From: Lepidostoma basale
Lineage: Eukaryota; Arthropoda; Insecta; Trichoptera; Lepidostomatidae
Reading direction: 5' to 3'
DNA length: 64,000 bases
Assembly: GCA_022606425.2 (NCBI GenBank)
Contig: JAHDVF020000729.1
Coordinates: forward strand, 1,984,001-2,048,000
Below, in pieces: positions 55,414 through 64,000 of this stretch. Under the pieces are notes generated by a model. That model was not told the origin of the DNA. It saw nothing but the letters and a program-made list of their open reading frames with translations, and ran no database searches. Position 1 is the stretch's first letter, and every line of letters begins with the position of its first letter. The translations under genes and the position numbers were made by a program.

Positions 55414-56736
55414 CGAGGTCTGTTCAAAAAGTATCGCGAATTTTTATATTTTTTCAAAAAGTATTTATTTATTCATGAATATCTATTTTGTCCCCTTCAA
55501 AGTAATTCCCCTCGGATATAATACATTTATGCCAACGTTTTTTCCAATCCTCGAAGCACTTAAAAAAATCATTTTTTGTGATCTTGTTCAGCTCCTCCTT
55601 CGATGCCGTCTTTATCTCCTCAATCGTGGCGTAGCGTCGTCCTTTCATGGGCCTCTTCAGTTTTGGAAACAGGAAAAAGTCACAGGGGGCCAGGTCTGGG
55701 GAATACGGTGGCTGCGGCACCATTACTGTGTTGTTTTTGGCCAAATATTCGCGCACAAGCAACGATGTGTGAGCAGGGGCGTTATCATGGTGCAAAAGCC
55801 AGTTTTTGTTCTTCCACAAATCCGGGCGTTTCTGGCGGATTGCTTCGCGCAAATTGCGCATAACTTGCAGGTAATATTCCTTATTGACCGTACTACCCTG
55901 TGGCAAGAACTCATGATGCACCACGCCCCTGCAATCGAAGAAAACTGTGAGCAAAACCTTCACGTTCGACCGAACTTGGCGCGCTTTTTTTGGTCTTGGC
56001 TCATGCGGCAGCTTCCATTGGGATGATTGAGCTTTGGTTTCCACGTCATAACCATAAACCCATGATTCGTCACCAGTTATGACCCTCTGGAGCACATTTG
56101 GGTCGTCACGGACCGAGTCCAACATCTCCTGAGCAATGTTAACGCGATGCTGTTTTTGGTCGAAATTGAGCAATTTTGGCACGAATTTCGCGGCGACCCG
56201 ACTCATGCCCAAATCATTGGTCAAAATCGAATAGCACGAGCCAATCGATATGTTTAGGTCCTCAGCAACTTCTCTAACGGTGATTCGACGATTGGCTAAT
56301 ACTATTTTCTTCACTTTATCAATGTTTTCGTCTGTTGTTGACGTGCTCGGGCGTCCGGCACGCTCTTCGTCGTTCATATCTTCTCGGCCCTCTGAGAACA
56401 TTTTGTACCACCGATAAACGTTGCTTTGGTCCAAGGTAGCTTCACCATATGCCACAGTCAACATTCGAAATGCGTCCGCGCACTTTATTTTGTTTTTCAC
56501 ACAAAATTTGATACAGATTCTTTGATCCATTTTTTGGAATAGGCAAAAATCGAAGACGAGCCAAAACACATCCAAGCAAAACAGCTGTCAAAAATTAACT
56601 AAAAATTTAAAATGGCCGACCTTGTCAGCATAAGTAAGGGACATGAGTACCAACATAACGCTACAAAAAAATCAAAAATCAAATATACGTAGCCAGCGGA
56701 AATTCAAAATTCGTGATACTTTTTGAACAGACCTCG
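55414..56736 (-). mobile_element. Intact mariner transposon
   Basis: The ends CGAGGTCTGTTCAAAAAGTA (55414) and its complement (ending 56736) form a 31-bp inverted repeat with one mismatch. TA lies at both borders (55412-55413 and 56737-56738). Length 1,323 bp, standard for a full mariner. The interior is the unbroken transposase on the minus strand. The intact frame and near-identical ends suggest recent or ongoing activity. Confidence 0.93.
55469..56530 (-). CDS. Mariner transposase, 353 aa, apparently intact
   Basis: I start at the second in-frame ATG (AAAAAATGG, codon MDQRICIKFC) because it gives the usual family length of about 350 residues. The frame is open 15 codons further up, into the terminal region. 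Residues 1-105 form the paired helix-turn-helix DNA-binding part (MLTVAYGEATLDQSNVYRW; GRPSTSTTDENI; REVAEDLNISIGSCYSIL). A linker KFVPKLLN stands where many mariners have WVPHEL. The catalytic core has D154 (ITGDESW), D249 (HHDNAPAH) and D284 (YSPDLAPCDFFLFP); 34 residues separate the last two, i.e. DD34D. It cuts at the inverted repeats and inserts at TA. No stop or frameshift is visible. The subfamily is not assigned. Confidence 0.92.
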   Translation of the reverse strand: MDQRICIKFCVKNKIKCADAFRMLTVAYGEATLDQSNVYRWYKMFSEGREDMNDEERAGRPSTSTTDENIDKVKKIVLANRRITVREVAEDLNISIGSCYSILTNDLGMSRVAAKFVPKLLNFDQKQHRVNIAQEMLDSVRDDPNVLQRVITGDESWVYGYDVETKAQSSQWKLPHEPRPKKARQVRSNVKVLLTVFFDCRGVVHHEFLPQGSTVNKEYYLQVMRNLREAIRQKRPDLWKNKNWLLHHDNAPAHTSLLVREYLAKNNTVMVPQPPYSPDLAPCDFFLFPKLKRPMKGRRYATIEEIKTASKEELNKITKNDFFKCFEDWKKRWHKCIISEGNYFEGDKIDIHE

Positions 56737-56744
56737 TATTTACT

Positions 56745-57275
56745 TTGAAATTCTTTTAATGTTATTTTTAATTGTAATCTAACGATTTTTAAGCTTCAAG
56801 TTCACGGAAAAGAAAGGAAACGTGAATATAAATTATTAAAAAGATCTTGAAAAGGGAGTATATAATATATGTTTTACTAAGACTTTGAAATTAATCTTAC
56901 ATTAAATGTTTACGGATCTCCAGTTCATATGAATTGTTTTATATTATTCACATTATCCAGGTATAAAGAAAACGAAACGGTAAACATTTCAAATGTATTC
57001 CGTTTGGTTTCCTAATTTTCAAGGTATTATAAATAATTTAATACATATCTTTACTCTACTCATATCTACGATATATTAGTATAATAATAAATCAAATGTC
57101 TTAAATTTTACAAAAACATTGTATTATATTTTTACAATACTGTGAACACTCTTCGCAGATTTTTTTAGGTATAGATGTCATAGTTTAAAAATAAATAAAT
57201 AATGAGTTGTTATTAAATTTAAAACACAAAATTAAGACAGAAAGAACAATGATCTCGTGGTGTAAGTTTGACGAC
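56745..57275. other. A+T-rich DNA, nothing recognised
   Basis: No frame, no repeat copy. Confidence 0.4.
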
Positions 57276-57277
57276 CT

Positions 57278-57445
57278 TCGTGGCCGATTAGTAAGTGCTA
57301 CGACTGCTATATCGAAGGTCCCGGGTGCGATTTCCGGCGATGGCAGTGTGATTGTCACACTGTCTTAGGGCTAAGGTAGAATTCACGTCACAATAAAATT
57401 GTGATAGATTAGCTACCTATCACATGTCTCGAGATTTAACAATGA
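57278..57445 (+). repeat. tRNA-derived SINE
   Basis: The head 'gaccttcgtggccgattagtaagtgc' and 'cgggtgcgatttccggcgatgg' shows A- and B-box positions with several substitutions, then the body 'tgtgattgtcacactgtctta' and 'gctacctatcacatgtctcgag'. Confidence 0.75.
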
Positions 57446-57620
57446 TAGCTTTACCCTTCACATCGATTTGTCTTGCGTTGTAATGAGGAAAAAAGCGATT
57501 GAACAAAATAATAAAAAAATAAGTCCATATTTCATTTAAAATAATCTTTATTTAAATACCGGTTATGTCAATATTAATTTGAATAAATCCTAAAATAAGC
57601 CAACATATTTTTCTTTTTAG

Positions 57621-57770
57621 ATTTATGTGGACTCGGCAGATAATACTTTTCCAGTAGACAATAAGCCAATGGAACTTTCGCATTGCGTCGTCCTGTGTGA
57701 TAGTGATGATCGAAGTATCACATTACGTCTATCGTCAATGGCTAACGAAGTCGAAGCGTCAGTAAAATAG
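57621..57770 (+). CDS. Probable terminal exon of an unidentified host gene
   Basis: The acceptor 'catatttttctttttag' has a strong pyrimidine tract. The following frame runs 49 codons to TAG (57768-57770): IYVDSADNTFPVDNKPMELS, HCVVLCDSDDRSITLRLSSM, ANEVEASVK. Composition and codon use are coding-like. No dispersed repeat matches it, and it is too short for a usual open-frame search. The reading phase at the acceptor is taken as 0 from the frame. It suggests an acidic cytosolic C-terminus. Upstream exons are not seen in the window; the mariner and SINE upstream would then lie in its intron. A chance frame cannot be excluded. Confidence 0.5.
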   Translation: MYVDSADNTFPVDNKPMELSHCVVLCDSDDRSITLRLSSMANEVEASVK

Positions 57771-58005
57771 GACACCTACCTACAAAACAATGACATACCA
57801 AATATTCCAGGAGTTATAAATAATTTTGTTAAAAATAATGTAGTAAATTCTTGAAACGTAAAAACTGGTATTTGTGCTGCAGATACAGCAATGAAAATCT
57901 TTCCTTTTAATTGTGGTAAAACATTTATTTGACAATATTTAGGTTCATTTGTTGGTGATTTTATTGATCGTTTAAGGGTTTAATAGTCGTTTTAGTACAA
58001 GATGT
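57771..58005 (+). other. Possible 3' UTR of the 57621 exon
   Basis: A+T-rich, repeat-free sequence down to the SINE at 58006. No clear AATAAA was found before the SINE. Confidence 0.3.
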
Positions 58006-58215
58006 CGACCTTCTTGGCAGAGTGGAAAGAGCTCTGACTTCCATACCGAAGTGGCAGTGTGATTGTCACACTGTCATTGGTCTGGTGTAGAATTCTCGTG
58101 ACAATAAAATGACGTTAGATTGGCTACCTATCACATATCATAAGAATCAATATAATAGCTAAAATAAATTGTAAACAGTAATTGGGTTCAAACGACCTGT
58201 TGTATACAAGAAAAA
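58006..58215 (+). repeat. tRNA-derived SINE lacking its B box
   Basis: 'tcgaccttcttggcagagtggaaagagctctgacttccataccgaa' passes directly to 'gtggcagtgtgattgtcacac'. The segment with GGTTCGATTCC present at 37864 is deleted. The rest of the body and the 'caaacgacctgttgtatac' end are present. It is probably not transcribed by pol III. Confidence 0.8.
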
Positions 58216-58503
58216 AAAATTAAAGATTTTTATACCTTTCAGCTGGGTAAATTCATTAAAAAATGTATTTCTAAGATTCATACAGAAAATTTAAAGTATA
58301 ATATAATATGAATGAATAGGTTTGTTTACCAAATGTGATAGATAATCGATAATAAAATCAAAATATTTCATTCTCCTAAAATATAGTAAATTCCAAATAA
58401 ACAGGCATTATTTTATCATATTCAATATTTAATATTCCACAAAAAAATTCAATTCTTAAAAAAACATCATCTTTTAGATAGGCAATAAAGTTTAAAAATT
58501 TAG

Positions 58504-58803
58504 GCTTTAAAATGCTTTCCGTGATCCCTTTGATTCAAAATTCCTCAGTATAACGTAGCATATCAAGATAACAGCTTCGTCCTTATCCTTTACACGTTGT
58601 TCCCGGATGCCGCAGCTCTGACGCATCCTTCCTTCATCTTTAAGAGGATTGGCTTCATTTCCTTCAGTGGAAGCAGTTCTTACTTGATTAGTTCCCTCCG
58701 CTCCGAAACCGCATTGTGTGGGGTGTATAACGTATGTTGTATTAGGTCCAACATTCACGTTCGCGCCCTTCGTTTCCTTTTCTGGATTTAAAACAAACCT
58801 CAA
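58504..58803 (-). CDS. Open segment, possible exon or pseudogene
   Basis: The minus frame is open for 98 codons with G+C-richer, coding-like composition: RFVLNPEKETKGANVNVGPN, TTYVIHPTQCGFGAEGTNQV, NEANPLKDEGRMRQSCGIRE. 'ttgttttaaatccag' near its start could be an acceptor, making the exon begin at about 58786. No clear donor. No domain recognised. It may be a processed or retroelement-derived piece. Confidence 0.3.
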
Positions 58804-59039
58804 AAAATGACAACATCGATATTATGGTATTCTTAAGGCCCACCAGTAAAATGTCACAAAAAGGTAAGCCTTTGAAAATGGCAATATTGTTTTTGAGCTT
58901 ATAGAAAGTATCTTTTTAGGATTTTTTTTTATGTCGATTGCTTTAAACTCTTACACTCTTACAGAGCGTACAAATAATATCGATTCGCCTTTGGTGTATT
59001 GTATTTTGCTTCTAGAAATCTATTTTAGATACATCGAAC

Positions 59040-59135
59040 TAGCATTCGAATTCGGAAATATCGACGAGCGTGCATGCAACGATTCATGAATGTAGAGTAA
59101 ATTCTAGAACCTCGTCAGGACAGAGCAGTATGTGG
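59040..59135 (+). pseudogene. RT-tail family A fragment
   Basis: 'cgacgagcgtgcatgcaacgattcatgaatgtagag' to 'gacagagcagtatgtgg' (the RRACMTRCMNVEE...CQDR region). Confidence 0.5.
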
Positions 59136-59156
59136 TATAGCAGCTTACAAATTATC

Positions 59157-59398
59157 TTAATAGATGGCGCTAGTGTACAACAATGTGAAGTTATCAAAAA
59201 ATAGTAGCATATATATGTACAAGTTCCAAAAATTTGTCAAATGTGGTGTCGTAAGAAGGGCGAAATGGGGAACGTTGTTAACATAAAGTGATCGCTTAAC
59301 CCAATCATTGACAGGTCATAAGTCCTGTAAACGCCTCGACTACCATATTCTGTTTCCAAATAATTTACATCTTCGTCTCTATTGAGATACAATTAATC
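59157..59398 (-). repeat. AGACG-family repeat
   Basis: From 'taatagatggcgctagtg' to 'tctctattgagatacaattaatcc'. It is closest to the 12240-12478 copy ('aaatttgtcaaatgtggtgtcgtaagaaggg') but lacks the scar. Confidence 0.8.
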
Positions 59399-59399
59399 C

Positions 59400-60230
59400 T
59401 TAAATCTATTCTCTCTGCCTACTACTCCCAGTATTGAGTTAATTAGTTTTGAACTTGCAGATACTAGCTAAAACATTTATTATTAAGAAAATTCAATAAT
59501 GAAAAAAAATATTTCCGATTTTCATTCAACCCATTTATTTTTATATTATCATGACTAGTTACGTATTTTTAGGACATTCTTAAAATAATATTTATAGCTT
59601 GTCTAATTACGAATAATTATTTTTTAAATTCAAAATGTATATAACAAACCGACACTATATTTGAATTCATAACTGAATTATAAAAATGTAAAGCATAATA
59701 AATAAATAAGAGCTGAACCCAGTGAATTCAAAATGAATTTAGTCTTCTTCTTTTATTCTTATACTCTCTTTTACTAAAAATTTTGAATTTCAATGAATCT
59801 CACAATTCTATTTCTCAATTATTTTATTTCTCAATCATAATTATTACAGAATTTAAAAAATATAAATATAAGTCTGATGATGCTTTATATCCGCAAAGGA
59901 GATAAAGCTAGCAAATCAAAATGAATGATATTCGGACGTACACGTAAATCAGGCAGATCTGACGTAACAAGTTTGCCGTGAAGACCGGGCTTTACTGTCT
60001 GAGGGCGGCTTTTCAGTGTGCCCCTTTGAGCTTATGAGGTAAAGACTAAAGCTACATCCATATTCAGACGTGATGTGTGCACCCGGCATTAGTTTCTGGC
60101 TTATGTATGTACATACGCTGCAGAGCAGCTGACACGTCGACATCTAAGATATTTGATGATTAGAGCTAAGAGACATTTTAAACAAAGCATCACGTGCAAA
60201 CCTTACTTAAGGCCAACAGTACTGAATAGC
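59400..60230. other. No recognised gene
   Basis: A+T-rich apart from a G+C-richer block at 59940-60140 with 'accgggctttactgtctgagggcggc'. A 64-codon minus frame there has no domain or partner. Confidence 0.35.
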
Positions 60231-60234
60231 TCTT

Positions 60235-60535
60235 CAACTAACTAACTAATTAACCATCATGCCGTCTTCCCGAAGTGGTAGGCAGAAAGAATAGACCGCC
60301 ACACTGTACTGTACTGACATGCTTCATTCGATTCTTCTACATTTGTACGACGTGTCATGCACGCACGTCAGTTTCTCCGAATCCTCACGTGACCGATATT
60401 TGATATTTGATTGTATCACGTTTTCCTCGGTCTTCCTCAATTTCTAGTTCCGTTTACGTCATTTATTCATATTATGCACATTCTTGAGCATTCTTCCTTC
60501 ATTCATTCTTTTCACGTAGTTAAGCTTTCTTAACC
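60235..60535 (-). pseudogene. RT-tail family A fragment
   Basis: Tail 'aactaactaactaattaacc', then 'atcatgccgtcttcccgaag', 'gatcgattcttctacattt'-type and 'cacgttttcctcggtcttcctc' on the minus strand. Broken. Confidence 0.6.
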
Positions 60536-60539
60536 TTTA

Positions 60540-61180
60540 AAAACCATCTAATGATGCTTCCAAATCTAATATTTCTTCACATATTGGTTTAACTTCTTGC
60601 AAATCGATTCAATTCTCAGATATTCTCTTTTGTTTGAAGAATTAAAATTAAGTAATCTTAACGAGATCAAAAAACTATTTTTTTAAACTGCAAGAGTTGA
60701 CGATGTAAACGATTTCACGCAAACAATAAAAAATTAAAATTCGATATTTGAAACGTTTGGTTTTATCTAGGTACCTGTAGATAGCCACTTTTTAATTTTG
60801 TTTTAAAATATAGACATAAAAAACATAACATTCAAAATACATAAATACAATTTATAAGCGGAAGATGAACGACATACGAGTATATGAACTTTTATAAAGA
60901 GATTTCAGTAAAATCATTTGATTATCTTAAAAAATTACTATGCTCTGTTTTTTTTCTTTCTTACAAATTTACAGACAGGGTGTTTATGTTGTTAATTAAA
61001 AAATGTCTGTAATTTATTTAAAATTACGTAAAGAATTTAAATTATCGTGTTGAGTTTAGATATCTAATGAAAATAACGCAATATATTCAAATTATTATGA
61101 TATTATTTCAGAAAAATTCTTACTTGAGAAATGCTTTAAACTAAATCACATTTTCATGTGCGGACTAAATTTCTTTTAAT
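60540..61180. other. A+T-rich DNA, nothing recognised
   Basis: One TACGAGTA scar (60875-60882); no other structure. Confidence 0.4.
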
Positions 61181-61184
61181 ATAT

Positions 61185-61350
61185 CTGATGATCAGTGGCA
61201 CAGAAATCATGTCTCCTCGGATGATGAGGTCTAGCTGTCCCTCCATCTCTTAGGTGGTCTTCTAGGTGGACGATGTCCGGAGGGGATTTTTACTATCCAC
61301 TCTGGCTACATGGTCCCTTTAGTATTTTATTCTGCTCCACTGAAAGATAT
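61185..61350 (-). pseudogene. RT-tail fragment, B-like
   Basis: The minus strand words resemble 'RGDHVARVDSKNPLRTS' and 'RRPPKRWRDS' (GRPPKRW-type). Too short to assign firmly. Confidence 0.4.
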
Positions 61351-61589
61351 TATCTGTTTCGTAAGCTTTTTCTTGTGTTTTCTAGTGTTTCCAGTAATGG
61401 ATCTTACGACCTTCTTAGTAGACTCATGGTTCGTGCAGTGTCAGTCCTCGTCTCTAGAGCAGATTAAATTTGCTTTCTTAATTTACTTGCAAGGGACTAG
61501 CCATTATAATTAAACTCCTCCGATGATCGAGAGTGAGCCTTTGGTTAAAATAAGAAATGAAGAAATTGGTTGTTGACATCATGAATCGT

Positions 61590-61830
61590 AAACTAAATTG
61601 AAATGACAATAGGCTGGACATATAGCCTGACAGGGAACAACCAGATGAACACCCAGAAAAATCTAATGGAGACCTTGCACAAAAAAAAGGAATGTTGGGA
61701 GGCCATCTTAAAGATGGACCGGAACAACGAGAGATGCGAGATGGACCAGACAGGGACGAGTGAAGAAAAATGGAAGAGGCGTATATCCATCAATGGAGGG
61801 TAGAAGGCTAAAGAAATGATACTTTAAGGA
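61590..61830 (+). pseudogene. RT-tail fragment, E-like end
   Basis: 'gaagaaaaatggaagaggcgtatatccatcaatggagggtagaagg' translates in one frame as WKRLEEAYIHQWRVEG-like, the terminal word seen at 49500-49537. The upstream part is unclear. Confidence 0.4.
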
Positions 61831-62559
61831 CAATAGCTGACAATATGCAAAACATTAAATACTCGTATAATTCCAATAAAAATTTTAAAAATCTTTTTAT
61901 TATTTTTAAACATATCGTACACTACACATACTTTATAGATTCTTAATTTTTATCCAGTATTTTCTAATGAGGTTATCTTTTATTAAAGGAAAATTAAAGA
62001 TTCGAATGGAGGAAATGTAAAAGGCCTATATGCAACTGCTAAGGGAATATGCCGAATAAGATCAGTATTTGGATCAAACTTATTCTCAAAAGATATATAA
62101 TATTTCATAGTAATAGCATGATTATTTAAGGCTATTTTTATAAATTATCTAAGAAGCGTTTTGTGTTATTTAAATTCCGTTGTAAATCTTAAAAAATATA
62201 ATACTTTAATATGTAATTCCAAAGAAATAAATAATATACAAATGTTGATTTTGTATTTTATAATTTTCAATTTGTGTTTTCAATTTTCCAACCTGTGTTT
62301 AATTTAATAATAACATTCATATTATTATTAAAACAAAACGAATTTGTTTGAATTATTATATCTAATTAATAAATTTTAAATTTTAATTCGAAATATCTTA
62401 TGTACCATTAAATAAGGCAGTCAACCGCTTTTGCAAGTATATAGAATATTAGAAAGCATTAAGTGAGCAATGATTTTTACTTAACAATACAGGTATTCAA
62501 AACGACACGTTCCACAACTTAAAAAAAACATCAAACATATTTTATTCACGTGGGCGCTG

Positions 62560-62790
62560 TTGAAACGAGAAGGAAGAGTCGAAAGATGACAGTGGAGTAT
62601 CTTTACTCCAGAATTCCTCGCAAGTCTCGCACCGGTGACAATATTGGGCCCGGGAAAGTAATATGGGGGCGGCAATAAATAGGGGCAATATACCGGGGGT
62701 GGCCCTGGCGTGCGTGGAATACCCAATGCGGCTCTGCGGGACGCCACCGGAGCTCGATCCGCTTCATACATACATATGTATACCGCGTCT
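62560..62790. other. Unassigned G+C-richer block
   Basis: Contains 'ccgggaaagtaatatgggggcggcaataaataggggcaatataccgggggtgg'. Minus frame of 127 codons overlaps it without a domain. Unknown. Confidence 0.25.
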
Positions 62791-62863
62791 AGTATCTTCA
62801 GCGTATCTATGTTATATGAAAATGTAATATAGTATATGATAAAATATGTTTTTTTAAGAATCA

Positions 62864-63115
62864 ATTGTATCTCAATAGAGACGAAGACGCAAATTGGAAA
62901 CAGAATATGGTTGATCGTGGTGTTTACAGGACTTATGACCTGTCATTGGTTCTGTTAAGCGCACGCTTTATGTAATACCACATTCCCCATTCCACCTTTT
63001 TTCTTATGACCACCATGTCTGACAATTTTTTTGGAAGTTGTACATATGTTAATCTACAACACCACCCTTTGCATGGTAGTTTATTCAATCTACACACTAA
63101 CGCCATCTATGAAGA
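62864..63115 (+). repeat. AGACG-family repeat
   Basis: Complete copy from 'tcaattgtatctcaatagag' to 'ctaacgccatctatgaag'. Same subfamily as 27945. Confidence 0.85.
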
Positions 63116-63235
63116 TTGTATTTTAAGCATTAAGCAGAAGATCTTTTTAAAGCAATGTGAAAGGCTACCGCCATTTAGCGCCTTGCTAGAAACCGCCTGG
63201 AGATGTCACTCCAATCTATATGCTATAATTTTTTA

Positions 63236-63655
63236 AGTTTCAATCCTAAAGAATTGGTTTGCAGCAAAGAACAACATCTTTGCTGGTTCTATGAATGCCA
63301 CTTGGACCTTAAATGTGGTAGTTTCCCATTGCTTTCCACATTTGTGTATACAACAGGTTATTTGAACCCATTTACTGAAGACATTTTTAGCTATTGATTC
63401 TGATTGGTCTGGTGTAGAATTCACGTGAAATTAAGTAGCAATAGATTAGCTATCTATCACATGTCATGAGAATCAATAGCCAAAAGTTGTTTACAATTAT
63501 TGGGTTTAAATAACGTTATGTGTACAAATCTGGAAAGCAACGTGAAACTACCACATTAAAGGCCCAAGCAGCATCTCAAGAACTAGAAAATATGTTAATA
63601 GACTTCGCTGCAAACCCATCCTTTGGATTGAAATTAGCGAAGAAGAAGACACCTG
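63236..63655. repeat. Inverted pair of SINE bodies
   Basis: 63236-63405 (minus) and 63406-63655 (plus) are imperfect reverse complements: 'gattgaaa', 'tttgctgcaaacc', 'aactaccacat', 'gtttgtgtatacaacagg'-type and 'agaatcaatagc' blocks appear in mirror order. Both lack the tRNA-like head. Confidence 0.7.
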
Positions 63656-63689
63656 CTAACAAAGGAAAAACTACAACAACATTTTGAAT

Positions 63690-64000
63690 GTATACAAATT
63701 CTTGTAGACAAATACTGGATGTCACACATTGCGGATAAATTATTTTTATTTTACAAGGATTAATTGTATCTCAATAGAGACGAAGATGCAAATTGTTTTC
63801 TGGGAACAGAAGGTGGTGGCCGAGGCGCTTACAGGACTTATGACCTGTCATTGGTTGGGTTGAGCGATCGCTTCACGTTTAACAACATTCCCCATTCCGC
63901 CGTTATGACCACCACGTCTGACAAACTTTTTGGAACTTGTATATATGGTAGGTTTCTACACCTATTTTCACATTTTTATGTTCACTCTACACTAGCGTCA
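63690..64000 (+). repeat. AGACG-family repeat with leader, cut by window end
   Basis: The leader 'tgaatgtatacaaattcttgtagacaaatactgga' corresponds to the arms at 1-94. The core runs from 'taattgtatctcaatagagac' to 'cactagcgtca' at the last base. Confidence 0.8.

Noticed and set aside
55475..56026. Plus-strand frames inside the mariner
   Set aside because: Antisense shadows of the intact transposase.

Overview
The window looks like repeat-saturated, A+T-rich insect nuclear DNA, and a moth or butterfly fits best. Reasons: GT-AG split exons, tRNA-derived SINEs, many non-LTR retrotransposon tails, a mariner, a Transib-like element and many small foldback elements. The species is not determined. 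I see no operons, CRISPR arrays, rRNA or genuine tRNA genes.

Host coding content is small. Two exons (1447-1616 and 26251-26484, +) join in phase across a 24.6 kb intron and encode the C-terminus of a single-pass membrane protein; the membrane helix is split exactly by the junction. A short terminal exon at 57621-57770 (+) probably ends a second host gene. Weaker exon candidates lie at 4040-4251 (+), 13352-13526 (+) and 58504-58803 (-).

Autonomous-type elements: a decayed 2.95 kb Transib/RAG1-like transposon (5187-8138) with a 5-bp target duplication, nested inside a foldback element; a structurally intact 1.32 kb mariner (55414-56736) with an unbroken DD34D transposase; a 5'-truncated Jockey/CR1-group reverse transcriptase (35504-37423, one frameshift); and a probable solo LTR (33016-33552).

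High-copy small families, named here for convenience. (1) 'AGACG' repeat, 9 copies or parts, often palindromic. (2) tRNA-derived SINE, about 8 copies. (3) RT-tail families A-G: C-terminal ends of several non-LTR reverse transcriptases. Family A has more than 20 copies, (GTTA)n/(GTTT)n tails and 9-12 bp target duplications. (4) A foldback family whose arms carry hammerhead-ribozyme-like motifs. (5) 'GAAAACG' foldback MITEs. (6) 'GGCCGAAACACT' foldbacks. There is also a 13-bp minisatellite (41550-42251) with a 247-bp higher-order duplication.

The two most interesting signals are dispersed. First, the 8-mer TACGAGTA/TACTCGTA occurs 16 times, several times as an exact 6-bp insertion relative to paralogous repeats; this is what excision of a Tc1/mariner-type element with CGAG ends (as known for Minos) would leave. 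Second, the hammerhead-like motifs keep CUGANGA, GAAA, a palindromic stem III and a pairing stem I across copies. Stretches not listed are A+T-rich DNA in which I recognise nothing.
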